Source: Sabethes cyaneus (taxonomy: Eukaryota > Arthropoda > Insecta > Diptera > Culicidae). Taken from it: a stretch of DNA of 64,000 nt. The stretch lies in the NCBI RefSeq assembly GCF_943734655.1, contig NC_071354.1:158865142-158929141 (forward strand). Direction: 5' to 3'. The translations under genes were made by a program, and so were the position numbers. This document shows, piece by piece, positions 42,768 to 52,135 of this stretch (within the stretch, counting starts at the first letter, position 1; every line of letters begins with the position of its first letter). The notes beneath the pieces were generated by a model. The model had not been told where the DNA came from. It was given only the letters and a program-made list of their open reading frames with translations, and searched no databases.

Positions 42768-44520
42768 TGTTGTTGTTGTTGTTAATTGGCCTAACGTCTT
42801 ATGACAAGGCCTGCGCAGTATAATTTCTCCATCTGTTTCGGTCCATGGCAACTGATCTCCAGTTCCGCGGGCACCCAGTGCTCGCCAGATCTCGCTCCAC
42901 CTGGTCTTGCCACCTCGCTCGCTGTGCCCCTCTTCGTCTTGTTCCTACCGGATTTGATGCGAAAACCATTTTTGCAGGATAGTTGTCCGGCATTCTAGCA
43001 ACATGTCCTGCCCAACGTATCCGTCCAGCTTTAACCACTTTCTGAATACTTGGTTCGCCGTAGAGACGCGCGAGCTCGTGGTTCATTCTTCGCCTCCATA
43101 CACCGTTCTCTTGCACTCCGCCAAAGATGGTTCTTAGCACCCGCCGTTCGAAAACTCCGAGTGCTCGTAGGTCCTCTTCTAGCAATGTCCACGTTTCGTG
43201 CCCGTAGAGGACAACCGGTCTAATTAGCGTTTTGTACAGTGTGCACTTTGTACGGGGGCTCAGATTGTTCGACCGCAAGTGTTTGTGGAGTCCGTAATAG
43301 GCCCGACTTCCGCTGATAATACGTCTTTTAATCTCACGGCTGGTATTGTTGTCCTCTGTTGCCAGCGAGCCAAGGTATACGAACTCGTCGACTACCTCGA
43401 ACTCATCCCCGTCGATTACCACGGTGCTGCCCAAGCGAGCCCTGTCGCGCTCGGTCCCGCCCGCCAGCATATACTTCGTTTTAGACGTATTTATCTGCAA
43501 TCCAATCTTCTCTGCTTCGCGTTTCAGTCTGGTGTACTGATCTTCCACCGCCTCAAATGTTCTGCCGACAGCATCCACGTCGTCAGCAAAGCAGATAAAT
43601 TGACTGGATTTATTGAAAATCGTGCCCCGCATTTCGATCGCCGCTCGCCTTATAACACCTTCAAGCGCAATGTTGAATAGCAGGCAGGAAAGACCATCTC
43701 CTTGTCGAAGTCCCCTGCGAGATTCGAATGGGTCCGACAATCCACCCGAGATTCTCACACAGCACTGGATCCCATCCATTGTAGCCATGATAAGTCTAGT
43801 AAGCTTACCCGGAAAGCCGTTTTCGTCCAAAATTTTCCATAGCTCTTGTCGGTTTACGCTATCATATGCGGCTTTGAAATCGATGAACAGGTGGTGCGTG
43901 GGGACTCGGAATTCGCGGCACTTCTGGAGGATCTGCCGCAGGGTGAAGATTTGGTCTGTTGTAGACCGACCCTCCATGAAGCCGGCCTGGTAACTTCCCA
44001 CAAATCTATTGGCTATTGGCGATAGTCGATGAAAGAGGACTTGGGACAGCACTTTGTAGGCGGCATTCAGGATAGTGATGGCTCGGTAGTTCTCACAATC
44101 CAGCTTATCACCTTTCTTGTAGATACGGCAGATAACCCCGTCTTTCCACTCCTCCGGTAGTCGTTCCGTATCCCAAATCTTGACAATCAATTGATGCAGA
44201 CAGCCGGCCAACTTGTCCGGGCCCATTTTAATAAGTTCCGCTCCAATGCCATCCTTTCCCGCTGCTTTGTTGTTCTTCAGCCGCTGGATGGCTTCTTTAA
44301 CTTCCCTTATCGATGGGGGTGGCACATCTTCGTCGCTTGCTGCACCAATGTGGTCACTTCCTTCGCTATCATGGTCTTCCGCCTGCACGCCATTCAGGTG
44401 TTCATCGTAGTGCTGCTTCCACCTTTCGATCACCGCACGGTCATCAGTCAAGATACCTCCATCTTTATCTCTGCACATTTCGGCCCGCGGCACGAAGCCT
44501 TTGCGAGATCCGTTAAGTTT
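42768..44520 (-). mobile_element. 5'-truncated RTE LINE with 11-bp target duplication
   Basis: Flanked by identical CTGGTTCATGC at 42757-42767 and 44521-44531. On the minus strand it begins inside the linker before the RT, lacks the endonuclease, and ends in a short (CAA)n tail at 42768-42784, the simple-repeat tail typical of RTE. The perfect duplication and open coding frame make it the youngest-looking LINE insertion here. It interrupts the hAT-type element at 42340-45426. Confidence 0.9.
42799..44520 (-). CDS. RTE reverse transcriptase, uninterrupted C-terminal two-thirds
   Basis: An open frame of about 573 codons to TAA; the apparent ATG at 44548-44550 lies outside the element, so no native start exists. 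Counted from that ATG, the features are GKDGIGAELIKMG (about 99-110), NYRAITILNAAYKVLSQVLF (154-173), YQAGFMEGRSTTDQIFTLRQ (187-206), FIDFKAAYDSV with catalytic Asp at 224, RRGLRQGDGLSCLLFNIALE (278-297) and FADDVD (321-326). Then come the thumb/connection and a C-terminal region with VLYGHETWTLLEEDLRALGV, GRIRWAGHVARMPDNYPAKM and a basic tail. The domain would copy LINE RNA at a nicked target, but without the endonuclease and promoter this copy is not autonomous. It is more intact than the two family-A and three family-B copies. Confidence 0.9.
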   Translation of the reverse strand, partial: KLNGSRKGFVPRAEMCRDKDGGILTDDRAVIERWKQHYDEHLNGVQAEDHDSEGSDHIGAASDEDVPPPSIREVKEAIQRLKNNKAAGKDGIGAELIKMGPDKLAGCLHQLIVKIWDTERLPEEWKDGVICRIYKKGDKLDCENYRAITILNAAYKVLSQVLFHRLSPIANRFVGSYQAGFMEGRSTTDQIFTLRQILQKCREFRVPTHHLFIDFKAAYDSVNRQELWKILDENGFPGKLTRLIMATMDGIQCCVRISGGLSDPFESRRGLRQGDGLSCLLFNIALEGVIRRAAIEMRGTIFNKSSQFICFADDVDAVGRTFEAVEDQYTRLKREAEKIGLQINTSKTKYMLAGGTERDRARLGSTVVIDGDEFEVVDEFVYLGSLATEDNNTSREIKRRIISGSRAYYGLHKHLRSNNLSPRTKCTLYKTLIRPVVLYGHETWTLLEEDLRALGVFERRVLRTIFGGVQENGVWRRRMNHELARLYGEPSIQKVVKAGRIRWAGHVARMPDNYPAKMVFASNPVGTRRRGAQRARWQDQVERDLASTGCPRNWRSVAMDRNRWRNYTAQALS

Positions 44521-44531
44521 CTGGTTCATGC

Positions 44532-45325
44532 ATTGGAAACAAAATAACACTTATGTATGCATATACATCATAGTTTGATATAAACCCCAGCATTTGTATG
44601 ATAACAAAACCAAAACAAATCGGTGCTAAAACAAAATATAAGCGAGAACAAAGAGCCGATGCGCTTTACAGATATTTTTGATTTTTGGATACTTACAAAG
44701 ATTGAAACATATCTTCTTTTGTCACTGTTTTGTATAAGAAAAAGGCTCAGCAATAGCTAAGCCCATATCAAAAGATGCAACAGCAGATTCAAATACTGCA
44801 ACGAACACATGCAAATGAGTTTCAAATAAATACGGCTGAGCTGGCCTCAGAATCCGATTTTAAGTTGATTGAACTTTAAGTACGGTCGTTAACCTGTTGA
44901 TCCGAAATCTCCCTCAGTACAGTGTTCCGCGAGTGATAAGATATAAAAGTCATCAAAAACCATAATCATTTGCCAGCGTTGCTGAAATTCTGCATGATTT
45001 TTATCATAGCTAGACACAGAAAAAGAATTTGTGCTAAAAGCTTCTTTCGAAATTTTCGCCTGTGTTCTTAGTCTCTTTAATCTTATAATTCTTGCGAAAT
45101 TTCGTAGTAAACTGTCATCATATGAGGGATAACAAGATATTTCTTTTTCTATTTCCTGAAGCCAAAAACTTCGTCAACATGAATGCAGCAAATTTGCAAA
45201 ATGTTCATTTAATTGCAACCTCTCAATTTCAGCAGATCATCTTAATTTCAAATGCAAGCCTTGCTAAAATGAATATTTTTTATTTTTTATTCTGCACCAG
45301 AAACGAAAGAATAATATGACTTGAT
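44532..45325. other. Right interior of the hAT-type element
   Basis: AT-rich sequence without recognisable transposase. The open frame at 45092-45319 has no motif. Left of the RTE (42490-42756) a short frame reads VDNKKQIDILMFAHALG and may be a trace of coding sequence, not assignable. Confidence 0.4.
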
Positions 45326-45469
45326 TCAGCGGGATTTCTAGCGGGAAATTGACTCAGACAGCGGGATTTCAGCGGGAAATCAACCTCTGGGCAGCGGGAA
45401 AATGAGCAATCGACCTGGTAACACTGATAATGACAGTAGACAGAAGCGCAGAAGGAATAGGCCCGTTAA

Positions 45470-47611
45470 CCCTTGCGTGGGCGACGATTCTTCCCTACGT
45501 AAAAGGGCGATGGAGTACCCGTGTACCCAGGCTTATTATTATGTTTAAACAACTAGATAGAACCAAGCAATGTTCAGCAAATTTGTATATTTTGGCAAAA
45601 CCTAAAAGGTGACATGTTTGGATTTGTGAACCGTCTTTCCGTTTCCGGGAAACGGCTTTCGCAAATTACAAGGAAAGTGACATTCAAGGTTAGTTGATTT
45701 TGAGAGATAGAGAGAACACAACCAATCCGGGATCCAACAGTTGTAGATGATTGAATTTCTTTCTTTCTTTCTCTCTCTCTCTCTCTCTGCAGCAGGGCTT
45801 GTTCGTTCACTTTGACTCAATTTTGATTCATTTGACAGTACCGTCTCAGCCGAGCAAAATTTGACAAAGTTGAATATGGAACATTTTTAGCACTAGTTAT
45901 CATCTTCAATTTTGCTGAACAAAGTTTTGCTGTATCTGTTGTAGTTACGATGCTACAATGCTAGTACGTCATTAGTAACTAAATGAGCATTCATTTAGCA
46001 TTGTAGCACCGTAAATCCAAAAGATACAGTAAAACTTTATTCAGCAAAATTATGGATAATATGGATAATGGACATCATTACTTTATTGAATTGATTTGCA
46101 GTTCATTAACATGCTCATAAAATTCTGAAAACTTTGATATGTAACATGACTACTTTTTGTTGGAATCAGAGATTGGCACTTCTCTGGGAACTTGCTTCCG
46201 GTACAACGGAGACTATCCGAAAGTTCATGCGTACTATTTTGACGTAGGACTACGTCTTACGGGAAGTTTTGAGATAGGGTTTCATTCCAAAAAATCAAAA
46301 AATGCGAGCGTCACGAAAAATTTTGGTTTTGAAAGGTTTTGAGCGCTAATAGCTCAGCGGTTTTCCGATCAATTTTCAATATTCTTACACCAATCGATCG
46401 GAAAATCTTCTAAGAATTGACCCAAATGAAGAAAAGTATGGATTCTTGATGTTGAACTATTGAAAAATTGAAAATAATGAACCTATGTTTTACCAGAATT
46501 CTCGCTTCGTGATTGGTTGGAAGATTCTTTACGATGATCTAAACCTATACCAATTTGATATCTGTGCTTGGGAAGTAGGCCAAAACAAGTGACAAAGTTC
46601 CCTCATTTCAACAAGATTTCTTAACACCGCGGTTCAACCTAGACCATTTTGATGTCCTTGCTTGGGAAGTGCGCCAGAGAGTGTGACAAAGTCCCCTCGT
46701 GCCAACGGATTTCTTACGAACGCGATTAAACCTAGTCCAATCTGATGTCTGAGTTCGGGAAGTGTGCCAGAAAAAATGACACAAGTCCGTTGTCCCAACA
46801 AATCGCAAGTTCTTTACTGCGTGACGAATAAACCTCGGCGAATTTGATATCTGTGTTGGAAAAATGTGCTACAGCTGTAGTGTTCGGTTATAATACGGCT
46901 CTGTATGAATACGCATGCTTGCCGTTTCATTAGAAGTGTAGTGAAAAGATGGGCTGTTGATAAAATAGGATTGAATTGGTAAAATCCTTTCAACGTGGGA
47001 ACCATGGATAATAAAAACAATCTTTAATTTCAGTAAGGTAGCAGGAAAGTAATAGTTTGTGTTCTTGATTTTGTTAAATTGTTTTCAAATGCATGCTTTT
47101 GAGAATTGAACGTATGCAATGTTACTACTTTGATAAATGTTACATACAACATACAAGGCATGTAGCATGTATATATGTTGCATATAGCATGTATACATGT
47201 AGAATCGAATGATTACAAGCATGAATACATGCTACTGTCACTACAAAGAGACTTACGCAGTCCTGCGTCACCTATATATGCGGTCGTGTCTTGTACACAA
47301 CCCCTCTGATTTTTTTAGTTCTTGCCCAAACATCCAACTTTGCTGAACATTGTTAAATTCTATTGTGTCGTTTAAGCTATGTAAAAAGCATGGGTACACG
47401 GGTACCGTCGCCCTTCTACGGGGTATAAATTGTATTTGCCCCATAGTTATTTTATCTCTTAACCAAATCTCTCAAAATTTGCTCTAAGTTGTTCATCTTG
47501 ACCCCTTAGAAGATGTCAGCAAGTTTCGTAGTGATACACATTTCCTACATGATTTTATAAATATTTGAATATCAAAATGGGTACACGGGTACCCCGTCGC
47601 CCACATTAGGG
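45470..47611. mobile_element. piggyBac-type element, TTAA-flanked, split by the 1.07-kb repeat
   Basis: The left end CCCTTGCGTGGGCGACG follows TTAA (45466-45469). The inverted right end CCCTAATGTGGGCGACG precedes TTAA (47612-47615). Inside both ends the phrase GGGTACACGGGTACC or its inverse recurs (45514, 47390 and 47579). The 1.07-kb repeat (46241-47307) is inserted in the middle, so the element itself is about 1.07 kb. A (CT)n microsatellite lies at 45758-45789. No transposase frame. Confidence 0.75.
46241..47307 (-). mobile_element. 1.07-kb repeat element, copy 2
   Basis: An inverted counterpart of 6798-7867, colinear end to end: GACGTAGGACTACGTCTTAC at the left, and CACAACCCCTCT at the right. 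It includes the array of ~97-bp units (about 46530-46860), the ATG-rich TACATGCTGTATGC region and the TATATAGG/CCTATATA segment. By eye the copies differ by scattered substitutions and small indels. Flanks CTATTTT and GATTTTT agree at 5 of 7 positions, so a target duplication is only suggestive. Like copy 1, it sits inside another transposon. Confidence 0.75.
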
Positions 47612-47686
47612 TTAAACGGAAGCCCATCAAAGGTGAAAATAAGGGCTAATCGTTTTTAGTAAACGGTGATTCGAATGAAGACGTTC

Positions 47687-48093
47687 CCCAGATAACACAA
47701 AATCGTAATAGAAAGTTCACATTAAATCGTTTTCATGTCAATTTCATATTGGAGTTGTATAATGATTAGAGTATGTCAAATCGAAGTGAACAATAAGTTG
47801 TTTTGCAGTCGTGCGTGTCTTCATATACAATTCATGACTGTGAATTATAAAGCAGGATAGACAATTGCAATATTTGATTATATCTATATCATATATTCAG
47901 TAGTATTTAGTTGCGTGTTATAAAAACTGCGCAAAATAGAATTACAAATAGTTGTCAAAATTTTCGCACGTATATTGCCTCCACTTTGGTACATATATGT
48001 TCTTATATGGCGTGAAATATAGCTTTTTCGCTCAGATATGATTTCATATACCTCAGTTGCAATCGAGATATACAAACTAAATGGTTTACTGGG
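47687..48093. mobile_element. ~410-bp repeat, copy 1
   Basis: Bounded by CCCAGATAACACAAAATCG at the left and GGTTTACTGGG at the right; the right end inverted reads CCCAGTAAACC, so there is a short imperfect TIR. A second colinear copy in the same orientation lies at 60984-61400. Shared phrases include AATAGAAAG, CATTAAATCGTTTTCATGTC, AATGATTAGAGTATGTCAAA and TTTCGCACGTATATTG. No coding content and no certain target duplication. The following 48094-48390 is unassigned. Confidence 0.65.
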
Positions 48094-48392
48094 TCTGCGA
48101 ACCATGCGGACGAAACCGGAATTCAAGGAGTTACGCGCGAATGTAGGTACAGAACAATGGTGAGATGATCCTCGAGCTGAAAAGGAACTCAAAAGTTAGT
48201 GGCTTCTCTTAAAAACGGGTTAACAGAGAGAGTAGAAGTGAGAGCTTTGCACATGGAAGCGACCCTCCAATGCAAGAATTTGGATGAGGTAGGGTATGTT
48301 GCTGCTTCGTCGTAATTGCCTATTCCCGTCCTATCCAACACAAATTATTAAAAATATTAGCATTTTTACGACACACAATGCAAAACTAATTA

Positions 48393-48935
48393 GGGTAGAT
48401 GATCCATTAGTTGCGCACTAAGCACAATATAACTTCATTTTGCTTGTTTATTGAGGTATATGCTTCAATTAATGCTTGTGGGATATAAATTTATCAAATA
48501 CAAGGTATTTGTCACAAGGCAAGACAATTGCTTTCGTTGTACGAGAAGCTTTATAAAGAAAAAATGAATTTTCAGATTCAATTATATTGTACCAACAGTT
48601 GCGCTAATGTTTCCTTAATTAAGTTTGATGTTCCTTTAATTGTGTTATTCCATATACATTGCTAGGTTGCTAAGTGAAAAAACATCGTAGCAAAACTATA
48701 GATGAGCGCCTATAGTTGTGCGCTCCAACTGCGCGTTAGATTTTGGAAAATTGGCATTTTAGCAAATAATGCTTTAATTTTAAATGGTGTAATCTAACTA
48801 CCAATACTTCTAGAAGCCTGTTTTATATAATGAATGTAATTGTTTTATCTAAAATGCTACGGTGATAAAAATATGCATTAATAATGAATAGTAGCGCAAC
48901 TATTGGTACTACCACAACTATTGAATCAACTACCC
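48393..48935. mobile_element. TA-flanked TIR element with TAGTTGCGC subterminal repeats
   Basis: The left end GGGTAGATGATCCATTAGTT and inverted right end GGGTAGTTGATTCAATAGTT match at 16 of 20 positions, flanked by TA (48391-48392 and 48936-48937). The word AGTTGCGC or GCGCAACT recurs inside at about 48409, 48597, 48712-48735 and 48893. The terminal GGGTAxxTGAT is shared with the 21609-25369 element, suggesting one family. Non-autonomous, 543 bp. Confidence 0.75.
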
Positions 48936-49020
48936 TATTCCTTAATATTTTAGTTTGTTGTCTATCATACGCGATCAATCAAAGTGAGCTGAGATCTATT
49001 TAAATGCTTTATATCATTAA

Positions 49021-49160
49021 CCCTTTATAAGGCCGTGGCAATTATTTTGCCACCCACGAAAAATATTTGTTTTGCGTCTATAATGACATCAATATAATTA
49101 TAGAAGCAAAATAAAAAATTTTTGTTGGTGGCAATATAGTTGCCACTGCCTTATAAAGGG
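49021..49160. mobile_element. 140-bp palindromic piggyBac-type MITE, TTAA-flanked
   Basis: TTAA at 49017-49020 and 49161-49164 encloses CCCTTTATAAGGCCGTGGCA and, inverted, CCCTTTATAAGGCAGTGGCA. The inverted homology continues for nearly the whole length (TTTTGCCACC, then TTTGTTTTGC with the inverse), leaving a small central loop. It is a compact foldback MITE without coding capacity. Confidence 0.85.
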
Positions 49161-49164
49161 TTAA

Positions 49165-49540
49165 AGAAGTCCTACCAGCCAAATCGCTTTAATTTCCGTC
49201 ATTCATAAATGAAAATAACTCATGCAAGGCATTGTCGTTATTCTACAGCCAGGAAAACTTGCCCGAGCTGCAGAAATTTTGCAGAATAACATTTGTCATG
49301 CCGTCCTACTCCTAAAAATTTTGAAGGACGGATTTTAAAACGGTACGACGAAAATTTAAGAAATAATGGCGTAACTTCAATAATATGCTTTAATAATCGC
49401 TTTTCAGTGATTTCAAAGTTCACGGATCGGAAGGTAAGTGTGTTTTAGTCAAATCAGCACAAGAACTTTTGGAGTATTCATTAAGTCCATCCAACAAACG
49501 ATGAAAATTAGAATGGCTTTACTTACTACGACGGGAATTA
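49165..49540. other. No gene recognised
   Basis: An AT-rich stretch between the MITE and the R1 gag fragment; nothing was identified beyond short chance frames. Confidence 0.4.
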
Positions 49541-49544
49541 GAAA

Positions 49545-49745
49545 TAAACCGTAACTTCGGAGGCCGAAGTTAGGTCAGCTTTGAAGAAGCAATGCGAGTT
49601 GGGAGAAGTCCAGATGACCATCCGCATGAGTAAGCGACTTTTCGATACGCATTTAGTTTCAATCAAACATCCAATTGAAGTAGCCAATAATTCACTGAAG
49701 ACTGGGAAAATTAAAGTGGGCTGGTTGGTTTACACTTTAAACGTT
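49545..49745 (+). pseudogene. R1-clade LINE gag fragment
   Basis: The plus-strand frame reads VTSEAEVRSALKKQ, EVQMTIRMSKRLFDTHLVSI, then KTGKIKVGWLVYTLNV. It aligns by eye with the gag of the R1 element downstream (EVREVVQALKEQ, AVRLRKGPAGTQVATVRLPL, LKVGWSVCPLSVF at about 57480-57675), i.e. the segment just before the zinc knuckles. The knuckles themselves are absent; the sequence passes directly into CR1-like RT. It is a fragment of a different, diverged R1 family. Confidence 0.65.
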
Positions 49746-49754
49746 TCTACGCAA

Positions 49755-50399
49755 CGTGTCTATCAATGGCTTCACCTCACCGACTTTCACCACTTTTTCT
49801 GGAGTCCCACAAGGTAGCCATATCGGACCGTTGGTCTTTCTTATTTATTTCAATGACGTCAACTTAATGCTCAAAGGTCCTCGGCTTGTGTTCGCCGACG
49901 ACCTGAAACTGTTTTCGAAAGTTAACGATTCAACGCCCACTCTCGCACTCCAGGAGCAACTGTTGATATTCGCTGGATGGTGCAAACACAATCGCTTGGT
50001 ACTAAACCCCGACAAATGTGAAGTGATAACGTTCTCGAGAAAGCTGAACCCTATCATATTCGATTACCGATTATCAAGCGTACCCTTATGCCGTGTAGAT
50101 TGCGTCAAGGATCTTGGGGTACTGCTGGACTCTAAATTGACTTTCAAACAGCATGTTTCATTCGTTGTCGACAAGGCCTGCAGAAACCTGGGATTCATCA
50201 TGCGCATCGCCAAAAACTTCAACGATATTTATTGTTTGAAATCACTCTTCTGTGCGTTGGTTCGCTCCAACCTCGAGTATTGCGCACCCGTATGGAGCCC
50301 GTATTACCAAAACGGCGTCATTCGAATAGAGTCGGTACAACGGAGGTTCATCCGCTTTGCCCTCCGTAGGTTACCATGGAATGATACCATGGAGGTATA
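49755..50399 (+). pseudogene. CR1/Jockey-like reverse transcriptase, C-terminal half
   Basis: A 214-codon open frame covering the RT palm onward: FTTFSGVPQGSHIGPLVFLI, YFNDVN, RLVFADDLKLFSKV with the FADD active site, FAGWCKHNRLVLNPDKCEVI, VKDLGVLLDSKLTFKQHV, LGFIMRIAKNF, YCLKSLFCALVRSNLEYCAP and RFIRFALRRLPW. It then breaks off at the junction with an RTE at 50400. 5'-truncated and lacking the 3' end. The frame has no internal stop, so decay is modest. Same group as 19268-21169, although distinct enough to be another subfamily. Confidence 0.8.
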
Positions 50400-50400
50400 G

Positions 50401-52131
50401 TGAGTCTCGGAACTATAAGATGGCAGCCCCATCGCGAGACTGAGTAGTGTTGCCCTAGTACGGCTACACACCCAAATTAAATCACACTTATAAAATTCAA
50501 GCAAATTCGGAGCGGAATGTTCAGCATCGGCCTAGGCGACGGAACAAGGATGACGAATGGGGACTCGGTACTGCAGGAAATCTGTCGCAAAGGAGAGAAG
50601 CTATGAAAGTTCCATGGCGGAAGGGTCCAGTTTACCATAGCAGTGGCACTACCAACGAACTGGGAACGGGATTTGTAGTGTTGGGCAGAATGCAGGATCG
50701 CGTGATAGATTGGAAGGCGGTCAATGATAGAAAGTGTGTATTGAGGATAAAGGGCCGTTTCTTCAATTATAGCATCATTAATGTGCACTGTCCGCACGAA
50801 GGTAGACCCGACGATGAGAAAAAAGCGTTCTACGCGAGGCTGGAGGCAACGTACGACAGCTGCTCGTCACGGGACATCTAAATCGTCATCGGGGATATGA
50901 ACGCCCAGGTCGGTAGGGAAGAAATGTATAGACCGGTGGTAGGACCACATTGCCTGCACACCGACACGAACGATAACGGCCAACGATATATAAACTTGGC
51001 AGCTTCCCGAGACCTGGTGACCCGAAGCACCTTTTTTCCCGCGCAAGGATCCACAAAGCCACCTGGAGATCATCTGACCAACGTACAATGAACCAAATTG
51101 ACCACGTTCTCATAGAAGGCCGGCTTTTCTTTATCATCACGAACATACGCTCCCGACGGGGTGCGGATATTGATTCTGTCCACTACCTAGTAGCAGTACA
51201 TGTGCGCTCAAAGCTGTCCACCGTATACCGGACACGAGGAAGCCGCCCTCCTCGGCTGAACATCAGGCAGCTAGATAACCCGCAACCTGCCGAGAACTAC
51301 GCGCGAATACTTAATGAGGCACTGCCTTCTTCCGAGGAGTTAGGTGCTTCGAACCTCGAAGACGGTTGGGGAAGAATACGCTGGGCTATCGGAGAGGCAC
51401 TAGGTATTGGACACGCGCAAGTTTTATGAGAAGGTGAACCAAACTTGGAAAAGGCTACACACCGAAACCTGACATGCGTAGGGACGAGGGAGGGAATCTA
51501 ATCACAAACGAGTGCGAGGTGGTCGACAGATGGAAGCAGTTCTTCGATGAACACCTCAATAGCGAAGTCGCGGAAGGAGGCGGAACGGACATTAACATGG
51601 GAGCGCCCATGGAAGATAGTAATGTCCTAGCACCTGATTTCCAAGAAGTCAAACGAGAAATCGGGCTGCTGAAGGTCAATAAAGCCGCTGGGAAGGACCA
51701 CCTACCGGCAGTCTCGAGTCCCTTCGAGACGCGACGAGGGTGACGGTTTATTCTGCATGCTGTTCAACATCGCTCTTGAGGGGGTGATCCGACGAGCGGA
51801 CATCGAAACGAGAGGCACGATTCTTACCAAGGGTAGTCAACTTCTAGGCATTGCTTCTACACCAGACTGAAAGCGGAGTCTAGAAGAATTGGGCTAAAAA
51901 TAAATGCGTCGAAGACCAAATACATGAAAGGAATAGGCTCAAAGAAAACAAATGCGCGTCTGCCATGGACGGTAACCGTTGACGGCGACGAACTAGAAGT
52001 GGTAGAGGAGTTCGTGTATTTGGGATCGCTGGTGACCGCGGACAACAGCACTAGTAAAGAGATCGAGCGGTGCATCCAAGCGGATCGGGCCCTTCGTAAA
52101 ACGCTACGATCAGGAAGCATACGCAGTTAAA
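50401..52131 (+). pseudogene. RTE-clade LINE (family B, copy 3) with internal deletion
   Basis: It includes the endonuclease: YHSSGTTNELGTGFVVLGRM, FNYSIINVHCPHEG, IVIGDMNAQVGREE (after a stop at 50879), NQIDHVLIEG and DSVHYLVAVHVRSKLS, where the family has SDHY, so the Asp before the catalytic His is Val here. Then come the linker GNLITNECEVVDRWKQFFDE, RT entry VNKAAGKDHLPA, and a jump at about 51715 to SSPFETRRGDGLFCMLFNIA, deleting the RT fingers and the FIDF palm motif. The FADD region is also lost before KINASKTKYMKGIGSKKTNA. The 3' end breaks off at about 52131. It shows the 5' half that the other family-B copies lack. Confidence 0.8.
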
Positions 52132-52135
52132 TGGT

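Larger units (their letters stand above)
42340..45426. mobile_element. hAT-type element with AGCGGGA subterminal repeats
   Basis: The left terminus CAGCGTTGCCAGATC and inverted right terminus CAGTGTTACCAGGTC (12 of 15 identical) have the CA..G start usual for hAT elements. They are bounded by identical 8-bp repeats ATAATGAC (42332-42339 and 45427-45434), the hAT duplication length. Just inside the left end (42356-42475) and right end (45328-45405) the word CAGCGGGATTT and close variants recur about eight and five times, all in one orientation, as expected for transposase-binding repeats. A 5'-truncated RTE (42768-44520) sits inside. Without it the element is about 1.3 kb. No hAT transposase or BED finger is recognisable, so it is non-autonomous. 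Confidence 0.85.

Noticed and set aside
43279..44547. Plus-strand open frames up to 133 codons
   Set aside because: Antisense shadows of the intact RTE reverse transcriptase on the minus strand.
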